Shown: piece after piece, positions 17,420-26,504 of the stretch
How the letters are laid out: each line of letters starts with the position of its first letter
Numbering within the stretch: position 1 is the first letter of the stretch
Assembly (NCBI GenBank): GCA_029269725.1
Contig: JARJHS010000004.1
Location: 492,152-556,151 of the forward strand
Direction: 5' to 3'
From: Pollutibacter soli
Lineage (GTDB): Bacteria > Bacteroidota > Bacteroidia > Chitinophagales > Chitinophagaceae
Length of the DNA stretch: 64,000 nt
Notes under the pieces: generated by a model
What the model saw: only the letters and a program-made list of their open reading frames with translations
Told to the model about the DNA's origin: nothing
The model's database searches: none
Translations under genes and position numbers: made by a program

Positions 17420-19300
17420 ATGAAGACCTTATTCAATAGTTACATGAAACGGCTTTTGCTTTTAGCAGGTGTTGTTTGTATCTTTTTTGCCTGCAAAAAA
17501 GATTTTCTTGAACCCAAACCGCTTTCCATTTTCACACCGGAAAGTGCGTTTAAGGATCCCCGTGGTATACAGGGTGCACTCGCTGCCTGCGATGCAGATA
17601 TCAGGAATGAAATGTATGGAGATGCTCCTCCTTATCTTACAGAAATGATGTTCTCGGATCTGGCAGCAGAGGGTATGAACGATAACCCGGGCACAAACCA
17701 GAACCTGAATAATATGGTAACACCGACATCCAACCTGGACAATGGAAATGGAAACAGGATTGGATGGTTCTGGAACAGGCACTATCTCGGTATCAGGTAT
17801 GCGAATGTTGTAATTGCGCGTATCGATGACCCGGTCTGGCCAACAGAGGCTGATAGAAATGCTACGCTCGGTTCAGCTTATTTCCATAGAGCGATGCGAT
17901 ATTACAGGCTTGTTCACCAGTTTGGTGATGTTCCATTTATCGGAAGAGAAATCAAATCTCCCAAGCTTGACTTCTTCTCAACAAAAAGAGAGGTGATACT
18001 TGAGAAGCTAAAGAAGGATCTGGAGTTTGCTGTTCAATGGGTTCCGGACAATGTTGATCGTGGAAAAGTGACCAAAGGAGCATGCGGCCATTTACTGACG
18101 AAAGTGAATCTTGCACTTGGAAAGTTCCAGGATGCCATTGCTTCGGCTTCAGCAGTGATTGATGGAGGCGCGTATAACCTGATGCGTAGCGGATTTGGTG
18201 CGATTCCTAAAGAAGATGGGGACTATCTTACGAAGCTTGGAGTAGTGCGCGACGATGTTGTTGCCCGTTTGCATTGGCCGACGAACAAAGCCATTGCCAT
18301 CAATAAGGAAGTATTGTTTATGACGATTTCCCGCGAAGAGCTGGTGGAGTCGCGCCTCGACCTTCGAATGATGCGCCAGGCATTACCTTTCTGGAGTAAG
18401 ACCGCCGCGAATCAGATTTATACTCCAGATGGAAAAACAGGCACCTCAGATCTGGCAGGAAGAGAAATAAAGCTGGTGGAAACATTTGGTCGTGGTATCG
18501 GTCGTACCCCGAATACAATTTATCACGCAGAAACCATCTGGGATGATCCGAATGATTTCAGACACAAGAGGTATAACTGGATGAACATGACTGATCTTGT
18601 GTACAATCATGCTGCGTTGAAAGGTACAAGTCCTTACTACGGTCAGCCTCTGCAACTGCGTGATGCCAATGGAAAAGTGCTAACGCTCGATACGATTTGC
18701 AACTGGTACGGATGGCCACATTATAAAATGTATGCACCGGATCCACGCAGGCCTCAGCCTCAGGGTGGTGCATTTGACTGGTATATTTTCCGTCTCGCAG
18801 AAACATATTTATTGCGCGCCGAAGCTTACGTCTGGAATAATCAACCTGAAATGGCAATGGCTGATATCAACCAGGTTCGTACACGGGCCAATTGCGCTCC
18901 ATATACTGATGTAAGTAAAATTGATATCAGTACCGTGCTGGATGAAAGGGCAAGAGAGTTATACTGGGAAGAACCAAGAAAAACCGAACTTGATCGTGTC
19001 GCATTTATCTATGCATTAACCGGACGACCTTACAAAGGAAAAACATATAAGCTGGATAATTTCGGGAGCGTGAATTTTTACTACGATTGGATAATTGAGA
19101 AGAATAATTTTTACAGGTTAGGGATTGTTGCCAATAACGGTCAGCAATATACGATCAGCCCTTATCATGTTTTATTCCCTGTTCCGCAGGCATCTATCAG
19201 TGCCAATACGCAGGGTGTAATCAATCAGAATTTTGGTTATGATGGATACGGCAGAAACGTACCGCCACTGACATCTATCGATCCTGAAGATGATAATTAA
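17420..19300 (+). CDS. susD: SusD/RagB-family glycan-binding surface lipoprotein
   Basis: 626 residues. Lipoprotein signal peptide with lipobox ending FFACKKD (Cys near residue 25). The N-terminal LEPKPLSIFTPESAF and the TPR-like helical region (ATLGSAYFHRAMRYYRLVHQFGDVPFI), the C-terminal YIFRLAETYLLRAEAYVW and LDERARELYWEEPRKTELDRV are SusD hallmarks. It sits on the outer face of the outer membrane as a lid on SusC and binds the glycan. The next gene starts within or just after its end. Confidence 0.95.
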   Translation: MKTLFNSYMKRLLLLAGVVCIFFACKKDFLEPKPLSIFTPESAFKDPRGIQGALAACDADIRNEMYGDAPPYLTEMMFSDLAAEGMNDNPGTNQNLNNMVTPTSNLDNGNGNRIGWFWNRHYLGIRYANVVIARIDDPVWPTEADRNATLGSAYFHRAMRYYRLVHQFGDVPFIGREIKSPKLDFFSTKREVILEKLKKDLEFAVQWVPDNVDRGKVTKGACGHLLTKVNLALGKFQDAIASASAVIDGGAYNLMRSGFGAIPKEDGDYLTKLGVVRDDVVARLHWPTNKAIAINKEVLFMTISREELVESRLDLRMMRQALPFWSKTAANQIYTPDGKTGTSDLAGREIKLVETFGRGIGRTPNTIYHAETIWDDPNDFRHKRYNWMNMTDLVYNHAALKGTSPYYGQPLQLRDANGKVLTLDTICNWYGWPHYKMYAPDPRRPQPQGGAFDWYIFRLAETYLLRAEAYVWNNQPEMAMADINQVRTRANCAPYTDVSKIDISTVLDERARELYWEEPRKTELDRVAFIYALTGRPYKGKTYKLDNFGSVNFYYDWIIEKNNFYRLGIVANNGQQYTISPYHVLFPVPQASISANTQGVINQNFGYDGYGRNVPPLTSIDPEDDN

Positions 19301-19331
19301 TTTCATAATGCATAAACATAAAGTTCATATC

Positions 19332-21572
19332 ATGGGAAAATTTATCCGGACAGTGTTCCTGTACTCGGCCTGTCTAATGATTCTCGAAGACGTAAAATCG
19401 CAGGACGCTGCAAAAATTCCCATCGGCCTTGATGGTTACAGGATGTGGGACAAATGGCCGATGCAAAGGCCTGGAGTGAGAGCGTATATGCGTAGTACTT
19501 ATGACAGAACAGGTGGAAATGAAGGAGCAGATGCAAGCCATTTTCTTTTTCTTCGTGATGAGACGTATAATGTAAGTCTTGATGTATCGGGAAAAGGTGT
19601 TTTGTATTTCATCAGAACAAATCACTGGCATGGTAGTCCATGGCATTATGTAGTTGACGGGACAGATAATATTGTAAAAGAAAGCGGAACAGCAGAACCT
19701 GTTACGGCCAAGAAATCAATTACCAATGCTGAGTTTATTCCATCAGCAACGTTTCCCAAACCAATGAACTGGACATGGGGCACAACAAAAGGTGCGGACC
19801 TGGTATGGCATCCGATACCTTTTGAAAAATCAGTAAGACTTGCTTATTCGCGCACGAGATATGGTACAGGTTACTATATCTATAATTTATTTGCCAATGA
19901 AGATCAGTTGAGTCAGCCGATCAAAACCTGGAATATCAATAATACTCCTTCACAGGATGTACTCGATCTCATTGGCAAAGCAGGAACTGATATTGCGCCG
20001 GTGAATATTAAGAAGAAGGCTGGTAAATTAAAACTGAATAAAGAAACGGTAGAAGTTGCTAATATAAAAGCAGCCAACACTACCATCAGGGCGTTGAAAT
20101 TTACCATACCATTGGATAAAGCACAGGACCTGGAAAGATTGGGTTTGAAAATCACCTGGGATGGCAGAACTGATGCATCAATTAATGCACCACTCTGTTT
20201 GTTTTTTGGAACAGGAACTTTTTATAATCGCGAGAAGAAAGAATTTCTTGTCAAAGGATTTCCAATCAATGTAAGATTTGACTATCCGAACAATAAAGTT
20301 GAGTTGGCGTGTTATTATCCGATGCCATTCTTTTCATCAGCGAAGATTGAGCTTACCGGGGTAACTCCGGGCAGTAATGAAATCAGTTATGAAGTTCGTT
20401 ATGAGCCCAACAAACTTGCGCAGAATCAGCTTTCTTATTTCCATGCCTCTTACAAAGATGTTCCAACTCCTGAGCCAGGAAAAGATATCGTATTGGTAGA
20501 TACAAAAGGTATCGAAGGAAGTGAGGATTGGTCAGGAAATTTTGTTGGTACATCTTTCATTTTCTCACACAACGGCAACCTGAGTACACTTGAAGGAGAT
20601 CCACGTTTCTTTTTTGACGACAGCGAATCACCACAGGCTTATGGTACAGGTACCGAAGAGTGGGGCGGCGGCGGAGACTACTGGGGTGGTGAAAACATGA
20701 CGCTTCCTTTTGCTGGTCACCCGGTAGGTTGCAGGAGAGTCGCAGATGCAAAAGATCCGAAAGATATTATTCAGTCTGCATATAGATTTTTACTGACTGA
20801 TATGATGCCATTCGGAAAGCGCGCAAAAATTCATCTGGAGCATGGCGGAGAAAATCTTCATGCAGAGCATTATGAAACTATCGCCTACTGGTATGGGTTA
20901 CCTGCAGCATCGTTGGTGAAAACAGACAGGCTGGATGTTGGTATTGCTTCAAGTGAGCAGGAGCATGGATATAAATCACCAGACGCTTCACAGCCATACA
21001 CATTGAAATCCCGTTACGAATTGGGTATTGATCATTTCCCGCTTCGTGTATGGGGGCATATTGATACCAATGCAATCAACTATACCAAACTGCGTGGGAC
21101 AGAAGTTTATCCTGAACATGAGCAGAATGGAAGATATACCAGAGGAAGTTCTGAATTTACGGTAAAGCTGCGACCGGATAACGGCGGTGCATTGATTCGT
21201 CGCTCCTTGGATTACAGTTTCCCGAATCAACGTGCGGAAGTATTTATTGCAGATGCAAATAGTGACAACTGGGAATCTGCCGGAGTATGGTATCTCGCGG
21301 GATCGAACACCTGTGTATATTCAAATCCTCCGGGAGAACTGGACTTGCGAAATATCGTTGTACAAACTTCCAACAGAAGGTTCAGGGATGATGAATTTTT
21401 GATCCCTGCTCGATTGACGAAAGGAAAATCAGCAATAAAAATCAGGTTAAAACATATTGCAGATGATACAGAGTTGTATCCTGATTATCGTTTCCCGCGT
21501 GCCAGTGCCTGGAGCGAGTTGAGTTATGATGTATTCAGTTATATCACTCCTGAATTTTCAGTGAAGAAATAA
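19332..21572 (+). CDS. DUF2961 / GH172-family glycoside hydrolase
   Basis: About 746 residues from ATG 19332, whose hydrophobic leader ([15 protein letters not shown]) fits a signal peptide. In-frame ATGs at 19290 (overlapping the susD stop) and 19308 also exist. The DUF2961 body is recognisable: [15 protein letters not shown] near the start, [32 protein letters not shown] near residue 430, and [16 protein letters not shown]. Known GH172 members cleave difructose anhydrides or alpha-D-arabinofuranosides. The family is therefore furanoside-active. As part of this SusCD unit it is probably the main depolymerising enzyme. Confidence 0.85.
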   Translation: MGKFIRTVFLYSACLMILEDVKSQDAAKIPIGLDGYRMWDKWPMQRPGVRAYMRSTYDRTGGNEGADASHFLFLRDETYNVSLDVSGKGVLYFIRTNHWHGSPWHYVVDGTDNIVKESGTAEPVTAKKSITNAEFIPSATFPKPMNWTWGTTKGADLVWHPIPFEKSVRLAYSRTRYGTGYYIYNLFANEDQLSQPIKTWNINNTPSQDVLDLIGKAGTDIAPVNIKKKAGKLKLNKETVEVANIKAANTTIRALKFTIPLDKAQDLERLGLKITWDGRTDASINAPLCLFFGTGTFYNREKKEFLVKGFPINVRFDYPNNKVELACYYPMPFFSSAKIELTGVTPGSNEISYEVRYEPNKLAQNQLSYFHASYKDVPTPEPGKDIVLVDTKGIEGSEDWSGNFVGTSFIFSHNGNLSTLEGDPRFFFDDSESPQAYGTGTEEWGGGGDYWGGENMTLPFAGHPVGCRRVADAKDPKDIIQSAYRFLLTDMMPFGKRAKIHLEHGGENLHAEHYETIAYWYGLPAASLVKTDRLDVGIASSEQEHGYKSPDASQPYTLKSRYELGIDHFPLRVWGHIDTNAINYTKLRGTEVYPEHEQNGRYTRGSSEFTVKLRPDNGGALIRRSLDYSFPNQRAEVFIADANSDNWESAGVWYLAGSNTCVYSNPPGELDLRNIVVQTSNRRFRDDEFLIPARLTKGKSAIKIRLKHIADDTELYPDYRFPRASAWSELSYDVFSYITPEFSVKK

Positions 21573-21597
21573 ATCTTTCTGGGGTTACAAGCAAGAT

Positions 21598-21626
21598 GGA
21601 AGGGCTCCTTACGGCGGAGCCTTTCC
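21598..21626 (+). terminator. Hairpin between the GH172 and FAH genes (terminator or attenuator)
   Basis: GGAAGGGCTCC at 21598-21608 and GGAGCCTTTCC at 21616-21626 form an 11-bp stem with one G-T wobble and a 7-base loop, followed by GAATTTTA. The T-run is weak, so partial read-through into the FAH gene is likely. It overlaps an alternative upstream start (21596), arguing against that start. Confidence 0.6.
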
Positions 21627-21655
21627 GAATTTTACAAACATGCTGTTTGAAATTT

Positions 21656-22498
21656 ATGAAACTATATAGAACAAAAGAAGGGATTGTCGTTCATTACGAA
21701 AATGGTTTTTATCTTCTGAAAAAGGATTGGGATGAAACAGTCAATAGTGATGAGGCGCAGAATTTCATTAAATCGAAACTGAAGGATAAATTGTCAGGAG
21801 AAGATGCTTTCGGGCTTCTTGAAAAATCATTATTGCCTCCCATCGGATCGCAGGAGGTCTGGGCTGCTGGAGTAACTTATCTTCGTAGCAGAGATGCGCG
21901 AAAGGAAGAAGCCGCTGCGTCGGGTGGTGCAGATCTGTATGATAAAGTGTATGAAGCAGAACGACCGGAATTGTTTTTTAAGTCACTACCTCATCGCGTG
22001 CAGGGACATAACCAGGACGTTTATATCCGTAAAGACTCCAACTGGAATGTACCAGAACCTGAGTTTACTCTTTTCATAAATCCTGCAGGAGATATTGCTG
22101 GTTATACGATTGGCAATGATATGAGCTCAAGAAGTATTGAAGGCGAAAATGCATTGTACTTACCGCAGGCAAAAGTATATGAAAAGAGTGCAGCTATAGG
22201 TCCCTGTTTGTATCTTCCGGGTGAAATTCCTCGCCGGGAAACAAAGATTTCAATGAAAATTTTCAGAGCAGGAAAAATTATGTATAATGATAGTACCACT
22301 ATTGGCAGGATGAAAAGAACTTTTCCTGAATTGGTGGAATATCTTTTCCGCGAATTTGATTTTCCGTATGGCGTATTTCTGATGACTGGTACTTGTCTTG
22401 TACCCGGAAATGATTTTACTCTTGCTGAAAATGATATAGTTGAGATCAGTATTGATGGGATTGGGATGCTGAGGAATCGGGTGGCGATTAAGAAGTGA
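21656..22498 (+). CDS. FAH-superfamily enzyme, 2-keto-3-deoxy-pentonate (KDA) dehydratase-like
   Basis: 280 residues. The segments [59 protein letters not shown] and [19 protein letters not shown] carry the fumarylacetoacetate-hydrolase fold with its acidic metal ligands. From memory of the family, the order and wording are closest to archaeal 2-dehydro-3-deoxy-D-arabinonate dehydratase, which yields 2-oxoglutarate semialdehyde. ATG 21656 (MKLYRTKEG) matches that family's start. It is the last gene of the sugar locus. No 2-oxoglutarate semialdehyde dehydrogenase is in the window. Confidence 0.75.
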   Translation: MKLYRTKEGIVVHYENGFYLLKKDWDETVNSDEAQNFIKSKLKDKLSGEDAFGLLEKSLLPPIGSQEVWAAGVTYLRSRDARKEEAAASGGADLYDKVYEAERPELFFKSLPHRVQGHNQDVYIRKDSNWNVPEPEFTLFINPAGDIAGYTIGNDMSSRSIEGENALYLPQAKVYEKSAAIGPCLYLPGEIPRRETKISMKIFRAGKIMYNDSTTIGRMKRTFPELVEYLFREFDFPYGVFLMTGTCLVPGNDFTLAENDIVEISIDGIGMLRNRVAIKK

Positions 22499-22545
22499 GA
22501 AGTGAGTAGTAAGCAGGAGTTAAAAGTGATTAGTTTAAAGTTTAA
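22499..22545. repeat. Purine-rich quasi-repeat tail
   Basis: Directly after the FAH stop: loose repeats of GAAGTGAG, AGTAAGCAGG and AAAAGTGATTAG, A/G-rich on the coding strand, running into the tandem repeat. Confidence 0.5.
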
Positions 22546-22930
22546 GGTTGTAAGTATCAGGTAATAAGTTCGCTCCTGCGAATGCTAAATTCATCTTTAA
22601 TTGCAACAGAAAATAATGTTCATCCTCAGATAGGAGCATATTGTTTGAAGCCGCCTTGGAAGGTGGAGGAGTTGAATGATTAGTGATTAAGGTTGTAAGT
22701 ATCAGGTAATAAGTTCGCTCCTGCGAATGCTAAATTCATCTTTAATTTCAACAGAAAATAATGTTCATCCTCAGATAGGAGCATATTGTTTGAAGCCGCC
22801 TTGGGAGGCGGAGGAGTTGAATGATAAGTGATTAAGGTTGTAAGTATCAGGTTATATGTTCGATCTTGCGAATGGAAGATTCTTCTGAACTTGCAATATG
22901 AATAATGTTATGATTCGGAAGTAAGGATCC
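22546..22930. repeat. 145-bp tandem repeat, two near-identical copies plus a decayed third
   Basis: Copy 1 at 22546-22690 and copy 2 at 22691-22835 differ at only a handful of bases. Copy 3 from 22836 starts identically (GGTTGTAAGTATCAGGT) but diverges after about 20 bases. Each copy holds GCTCCT…AGGAGC about 70 bases apart, and a small hairpin CCGCC…GG(C/T)GG that stays paired in both copies through a C/T change. No ORF spans the array. It fills the space between two convergent genes. Confidence 0.85.
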
Positions 22931-22932
22931 TA

Positions 22933-22975
22933 TAGCAGCGTGTTACGTTTCACGTTCTACGTTTAACGTTCTACG
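22933..22975. repeat. ACGT-rich quasi-repeat tail after the barrel gene
   Basis: Read on the minus strand directly after the stop codon: CGTAGAACGTTAAACG, then GTAGAACGTGAAACGTAAC. It is a degenerate ~8-base repeat of (A/T)ACGT(A/G/T)(A/G)A. A related one follows the ABC substrate-binding protein gene at 31874-31899. Confidence 0.65.
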
Positions 22976-24160
22976 TTAGAATGCTTCTGCAAAATTAATA
23001 TACGTTCCGTTAAAACCGTGCTGACCGAAGCCGAAATCAATACGAAGGTTAGTGTTGTTTTTGGAATCAACCCGAATACGAATACCGCCACCGTAGGAGA
23101 TTTTAAAACCATCAAAAGAGAGATCGCTGTATGAGCTCGCAACGCGACCGGTTCCAACCCATGCAGTGATTCCAAAAATATTCCACACGGGCATACGATA
23201 TTCCACCTGTGCATCTACCAAAACATTATCACGATAGGCGCCCTGGTAATAGCCGCGCATTTTATTGTCGCCTCCCAACATAGCTAAGTCATAAAAAGGG
23301 ACATCTCCCCATGCATAAGTTGTCGTTGCCTGTAACGCTATCACGTGTTTATACCACGGATTAAAATATTTCCTTGCATCAAGATCGAATTTAGTATACT
23401 GATAAACACTGCCGAGAAACGATGGATGTGAATTGACCAAAGCAATCACATATGCGCCTCCATCAGGGTTGTAGCGATTTACGCGACTATCATATGCTGC
23501 TGCAAGGCCGAGCCCCAATGTAAAACCGCCTTTCTGCCCGGTTACATCGTTTTTGATCAGATAGCTATTGCTGTCCAGTTTTATATCGTAATAGTATGCG
23601 AGGTCGATTCCGGGTCCAATGTAGAAATTTTTACCGACCAGGAACAGGTGAGAAGAATTAAACCTGAATCTGCTGTACTCGGTTTTTTCGTATACATCGG
23701 GGTCAATTTCATTACCAATGCCGTAAAAAAATTCAGGTTCTTTTTTGTAATTGATATAACTGAGGATGATGTATTTGTTTTTATTAAATACCAGTTCATT
23801 GGTGACTGAAACATTAATATCTCCTTTGGTACTGAATGTAACGACTTCAGAAAGTTTTGAAGGTTTTGTAATGCTGTCGAATTTTTTAGATAATGTGATC
23901 AGGTTAAATTTTGCCAATCCAAACACGTTACCGGATTCAGTTGAGTATGTAATAATCGGAACAGGAATGATTTTGAACAAACGTTCCATCTTCTGATTGA
24001 AGTTGTCAAATTTTGATTGCTTTTTAATACTGGTATCGGCTGCTGTTTTATTAGCTGCCGAAGTATCTATGGCAGGAATGGTATCCTGCTGTGCAAGAAC
24101 GGGGGTAGCAAAAAGCAGACTTATTACTATTAAATAATAGCTGAACCGGAATGTTAGCAT
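22976..24160 (-). CDS. Omp85-superfamily outer-membrane barrel (surface antigen D15-like), without POTRA
   Basis: 394 residues. Signal peptide MLTFRFSYYLIVISLLFATPVLAQ, a short Thr/Ala/Lys-rich linker, then a beta-barrel domain with YSTESGNVFGLAKF, YDSRVNRYNPDGGAYVIA, MLGGDNKMRGYYQGAYRDN (the conserved strand-loop motif of the family) and a terminal Phe, as in outer-membrane proteins. No POTRA domains are seen, so it belongs to the short 'BamA/TamA barrel-only' group whose role is poorly known. A start at 24211 is possible. The stop is followed by an unusual CGTAGAACGTTAAACG-type tail. Confidence 0.8.
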   Translation of the reverse strand: MLTFRFSYYLIVISLLFATPVLAQQDTIPAIDTSAANKTAADTSIKKQSKFDNFNQKMERLFKIIPVPIITYSTESGNVFGLAKFNLITLSKKFDSITKPSKLSEVVTFSTKGDINVSVTNELVFNKNKYIILSYINYKKEPEFFYGIGNEIDPDVYEKTEYSRFRFNSSHLFLVGKNFYIGPGIDLAYYYDIKLDSNSYLIKNDVTGQKGGFTLGLGLAAAYDSRVNRYNPDGGAYVIALVNSHPSFLGSVYQYTKFDLDARKYFNPWYKHVIALQATTTYAWGDVPFYDLAMLGGDNKMRGYYQGAYRDNVLVDAQVEYRMPVWNIFGITAWVGTGRVASSYSDLSFDGFKISYGGGIRIRVDSKNNTNLRIDFGFGQHGFNGTYINFAEAF

Positions 24161-24213
24161 AAATGTGATATCCGTTGTAATATAACTATCGCAAGATAAA
24201 TCTTTGTCCATTG

Positions 24214-24240
24214 TGACCAATTTTACTGCAAATTGTGTCA
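24214..24240. promoter_or_regulatory. Palindromic operator-like site between divergent genes
   Basis: TGACCAATTT (24214-24223), TACTGC, AAATTGTGTCA (24230-24240): an inverted repeat with a single one-base offset. It lies between the Omp85-type gene and the NHL gene, which diverge, so it could control both. Confidence 0.4.
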
Positions 24241-24319
24241 GACGGCTCTAAAAATCTTAACGTTCAAACCAAAGTAAAATGATAATGGGTTAACTTGTCG
24301 GACAAAAAAGATTGTTGCC

Positions 24320-25438
24320 ATGGGCTCACAGACAAGAAGAAATTTTATTCAGCATGCTGCAGTGTTGTCTGGTCTTCCGTTAATAAATTCTTTTCCGGTT
24401 ATCGCAGGGGACGTCCGAAACTCTAAGGCTGAACCATTGATTATAGGTCATGGTGAATATAAATACACCGTCGATAAAAGCTGGGCTAAAATCAGTACCA
24501 ACAGCAATCCTTTGTTGAACTGTCACGAGATGGTTCAGGACAGCAAGGGTCGGTTATTGATGATCGGTGATCATACCAACAATAATATTCTTGTTTTTGA
24601 TAAGTCAGGGAAGCTGCTCGATTACTGGGGTCACGGTTATCCGGGTGGTCACGGACTTACTATTAGTAAAGAAGGCGGCGAAGATTTTCTCATTCTCGTC
24701 GACTGCGGATATTTTGTAGATCGCAACAATGCATTCCAGAGCCAGGCCGGCCAGGTTATAAAAACGGATATCAATGGTAAAATCATTTTTAATATCGGTC
24801 ACCCGCGTACGATAGGTGTATATAAAGATAGTGAGCCGTTTCGTCCGACTGAAACTGCGGTTGCCCCTAACGGTGATATCTATGTTGCTGATGGTTACGG
24901 ATCGGATTATATTCTTCAGTATGACTCACATGGGAAATTCATCCGTATGTTTGGTGGAAGAAACAATAAAAATCCTGAACATAATTTAGTCAATGCACAT
25001 GGAGTTGTAGTTGATACAAGAGATAAGAATAACCCGGTTGTGATATGTACATCAAGAGAAGAAAACTGTTTTAAGATTTTCACTTTGGATGGTAGATTTA
25101 TCAGTCGGCTGGATATGCCTGGAATGTATGTTTGCCGGGGTGTGATTCACGGGGAAAATTTATATGCAGGAGTATGCTGGTCGAAGAATGCGGAAGGGAA
25201 AAGGACTGATCAGTCGGGATTTTTAACGATACTGAATAAGAATAATAAAGTGATTTCCAATCCCGGCGGGACGGAGCCGGTGTATAAAAATGGGGTTTTG
25301 CAGCCATCGATGAGGTTGGACCAGGCGGTATTTTATCATGGTCACGATGTTTGTATTGATGAGGATGAAAATGTGTATGTGTGTCAATGGAATGCGAATC
25401 ATACAGCGCCGGTGAAGTTGACGAGGAGCAAGGGATGA
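24320..25438 (+). CDS. Secreted NHL-repeat (six-bladed propeller) protein with Tat-like signal
   Basis: 372 residues. The N-terminus MGSQTRRNFIQHAAVLSG has a twin-arginine motif followed by a hydrophobic stretch, suggesting Tat export. The body holds NHL-type blades: NNILVFDKSGKLLDYWG, GQVIKTDINGKIIFNIG, GDIYVADGYGSDYILQYDSHGKFIRMFG, ENCFKIFTLDGRFIS and ENVYVCQWN. Similar proteins are often annotated as peptidylglycine alpha-amidating-like or 6-bladed propeller proteins, with unknown substrate. It is a single gene, divergent from the Omp85-type gene. Confidence 0.78.
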   Translation: MGSQTRRNFIQHAAVLSGLPLINSFPVIAGDVRNSKAEPLIIGHGEYKYTVDKSWAKISTNSNPLLNCHEMVQDSKGRLLMIGDHTNNNILVFDKSGKLLDYWGHGYPGGHGLTISKEGGEDFLILVDCGYFVDRNNAFQSQAGQVIKTDINGKIIFNIGHPRTIGVYKDSEPFRPTETAVAPNGDIYVADGYGSDYILQYDSHGKFIRMFGGRNNKNPEHNLVNAHGVVVDTRDKNNPVVICTSREENCFKIFTLDGRFISRLDMPGMYVCRGVIHGENLYAGVCWSKNAEGKRTDQSGFLTILNKNNKVISNPGGTEPVYKNGVLQPSMRLDQAVFYHGHDVCIDEDENVYVCQWNANHTAPVKLTRSKG

Positions 25439-25471
25439 GGATGAGATTTTTAAGTCATTCCTCTTCATTTC

Positions 25472-26467
25472 GGGTTCGATTACCCAGTCTGAGCTTGACG
25501 GGAAAAATACCAGCCATTCGCGGTCAAAACAACTTGTTACCGGCATCCGCAGTGAGTACTTTTATTAAAAGTATTCATATGTTCAAGGGGATGACATTGA
25601 AGGAATTTAATAAGGCCTTCAAAAGTGATGATGATTGCAGAACGTATCTTTTTCGTTTGAAATGGGCCGCGGGCTATCGATGCAGGAAGTGTGGCAATAC
25701 TAAATCTCATAAAGGGAAATCAAAATATCATTTGAGGTGTACCGAATGTTTGTACGGCGAATCCGCTACTGCTACTACCATTTTTCACAAAATGAAGGTT
25801 CCATTACTGAAGGCATTTGGAATGATCTTCAGAATATCAGTTAAAAAGAAAGGGATTTCCACGCTCGAGCTTTCCAGGGAATTTGCAATTGATAAAAAGA
25901 CGGCCTGGCTTTTCAAAAGAAAGATCCAGGAGGTAATGAGTGGAGGGCAACAAATTCAGTTAAATGATCCTATAGATTCCACTTCTTTTACTTTTGGCGG
26001 TGCGGAGCTGGAATGGAAGAGTAAATTCCAGGGTGAAGAATCGAATGCAATATTAATGGTTGAAAAAACCAAACGAAATAAATTGGGAAATGCAAGAGGA
26101 AGGATGGCAACTGAAGCTGATTCAATCGAATTAATTGAAAAATTGAAATCAAACAACAAAAGTGCTGCCGCGAATGCAGCTTCAATAAAAAATCCAAAAA
26201 CAATTTTAGAAAAAATAGATTTTAATATTCCTGATCCATCAGGGAAAAGGGGAGTTCAGATTCTCGTCTTCAACTTAAAAAACTGGTTGAGAGGAATTCA
26301 TCATCATTGCTCCGGTCGGTTTGCCAATGGTTATCTGCAGGAATTTATATTTCGATTCAACAGGCGTAATAATCTGAAAATGATTTTACACCAGGTGATC
26401 CAGGCAGGAATTTACCATCAACCGTACTTCTATAAGCCTTTCAACCCCAGACTGGGGAATCGGCCCC
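25472..26467 (+). mobile_element. Decayed IS1595-like insertion sequence with 22-bp terminal inverted repeats
   Basis: The left end, 25472-25493 (GGGTTCGATTACCCAG…), matches the reverse complement of 26446-26467 (GGGGCCGATTCCCCAG…) at 18 of 22 positions. Both begin GGG. The enclosed 996 bp fits the size of a simple IS1595-type element and contains one transposase-like gene whose end overruns the right repeat. No 8-bp target duplication is visible outside the repeats, so insertion was probably ancient. Confidence 0.55.
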
Positions 26468-26496
26468 TGGAAGAAAAGCCTCTGACTGTTACCTGA
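25579..26496 (+). pseudogene. IS1595-family transposase, degenerate catalytic domain
   Basis: 305 residues. The N-terminal zinc ribbon (CRKCGN…LRCTEC, residues 33-60) and the following TTIFHKMKVPLLKAFGMI…KKGISTLELSREF…KTAWLFKRKIQE block are those of IS1595/ISXO2 transposases. In the catalytic half, the first acidic motif is altered to IDSTSFTFGG and the region carrying the second Asp is missing or unrecognisable. The end NLKNWLRGIHHHC…FIFRFNRR is conserved. The frame is intact, so it is either a recently inactivated or a repurposed transposase. MTLKEF at 25591 is an alternative start. Confidence 0.7.
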
Positions 26497-26504
26497 TCAA
26501 ACCA

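Noticed and set aside
22546-22930. CRISPR-like array
   Set aside because: The unit is 145 bp with no short repeat/variable spacer alternation, and there are no cas genes nearby.
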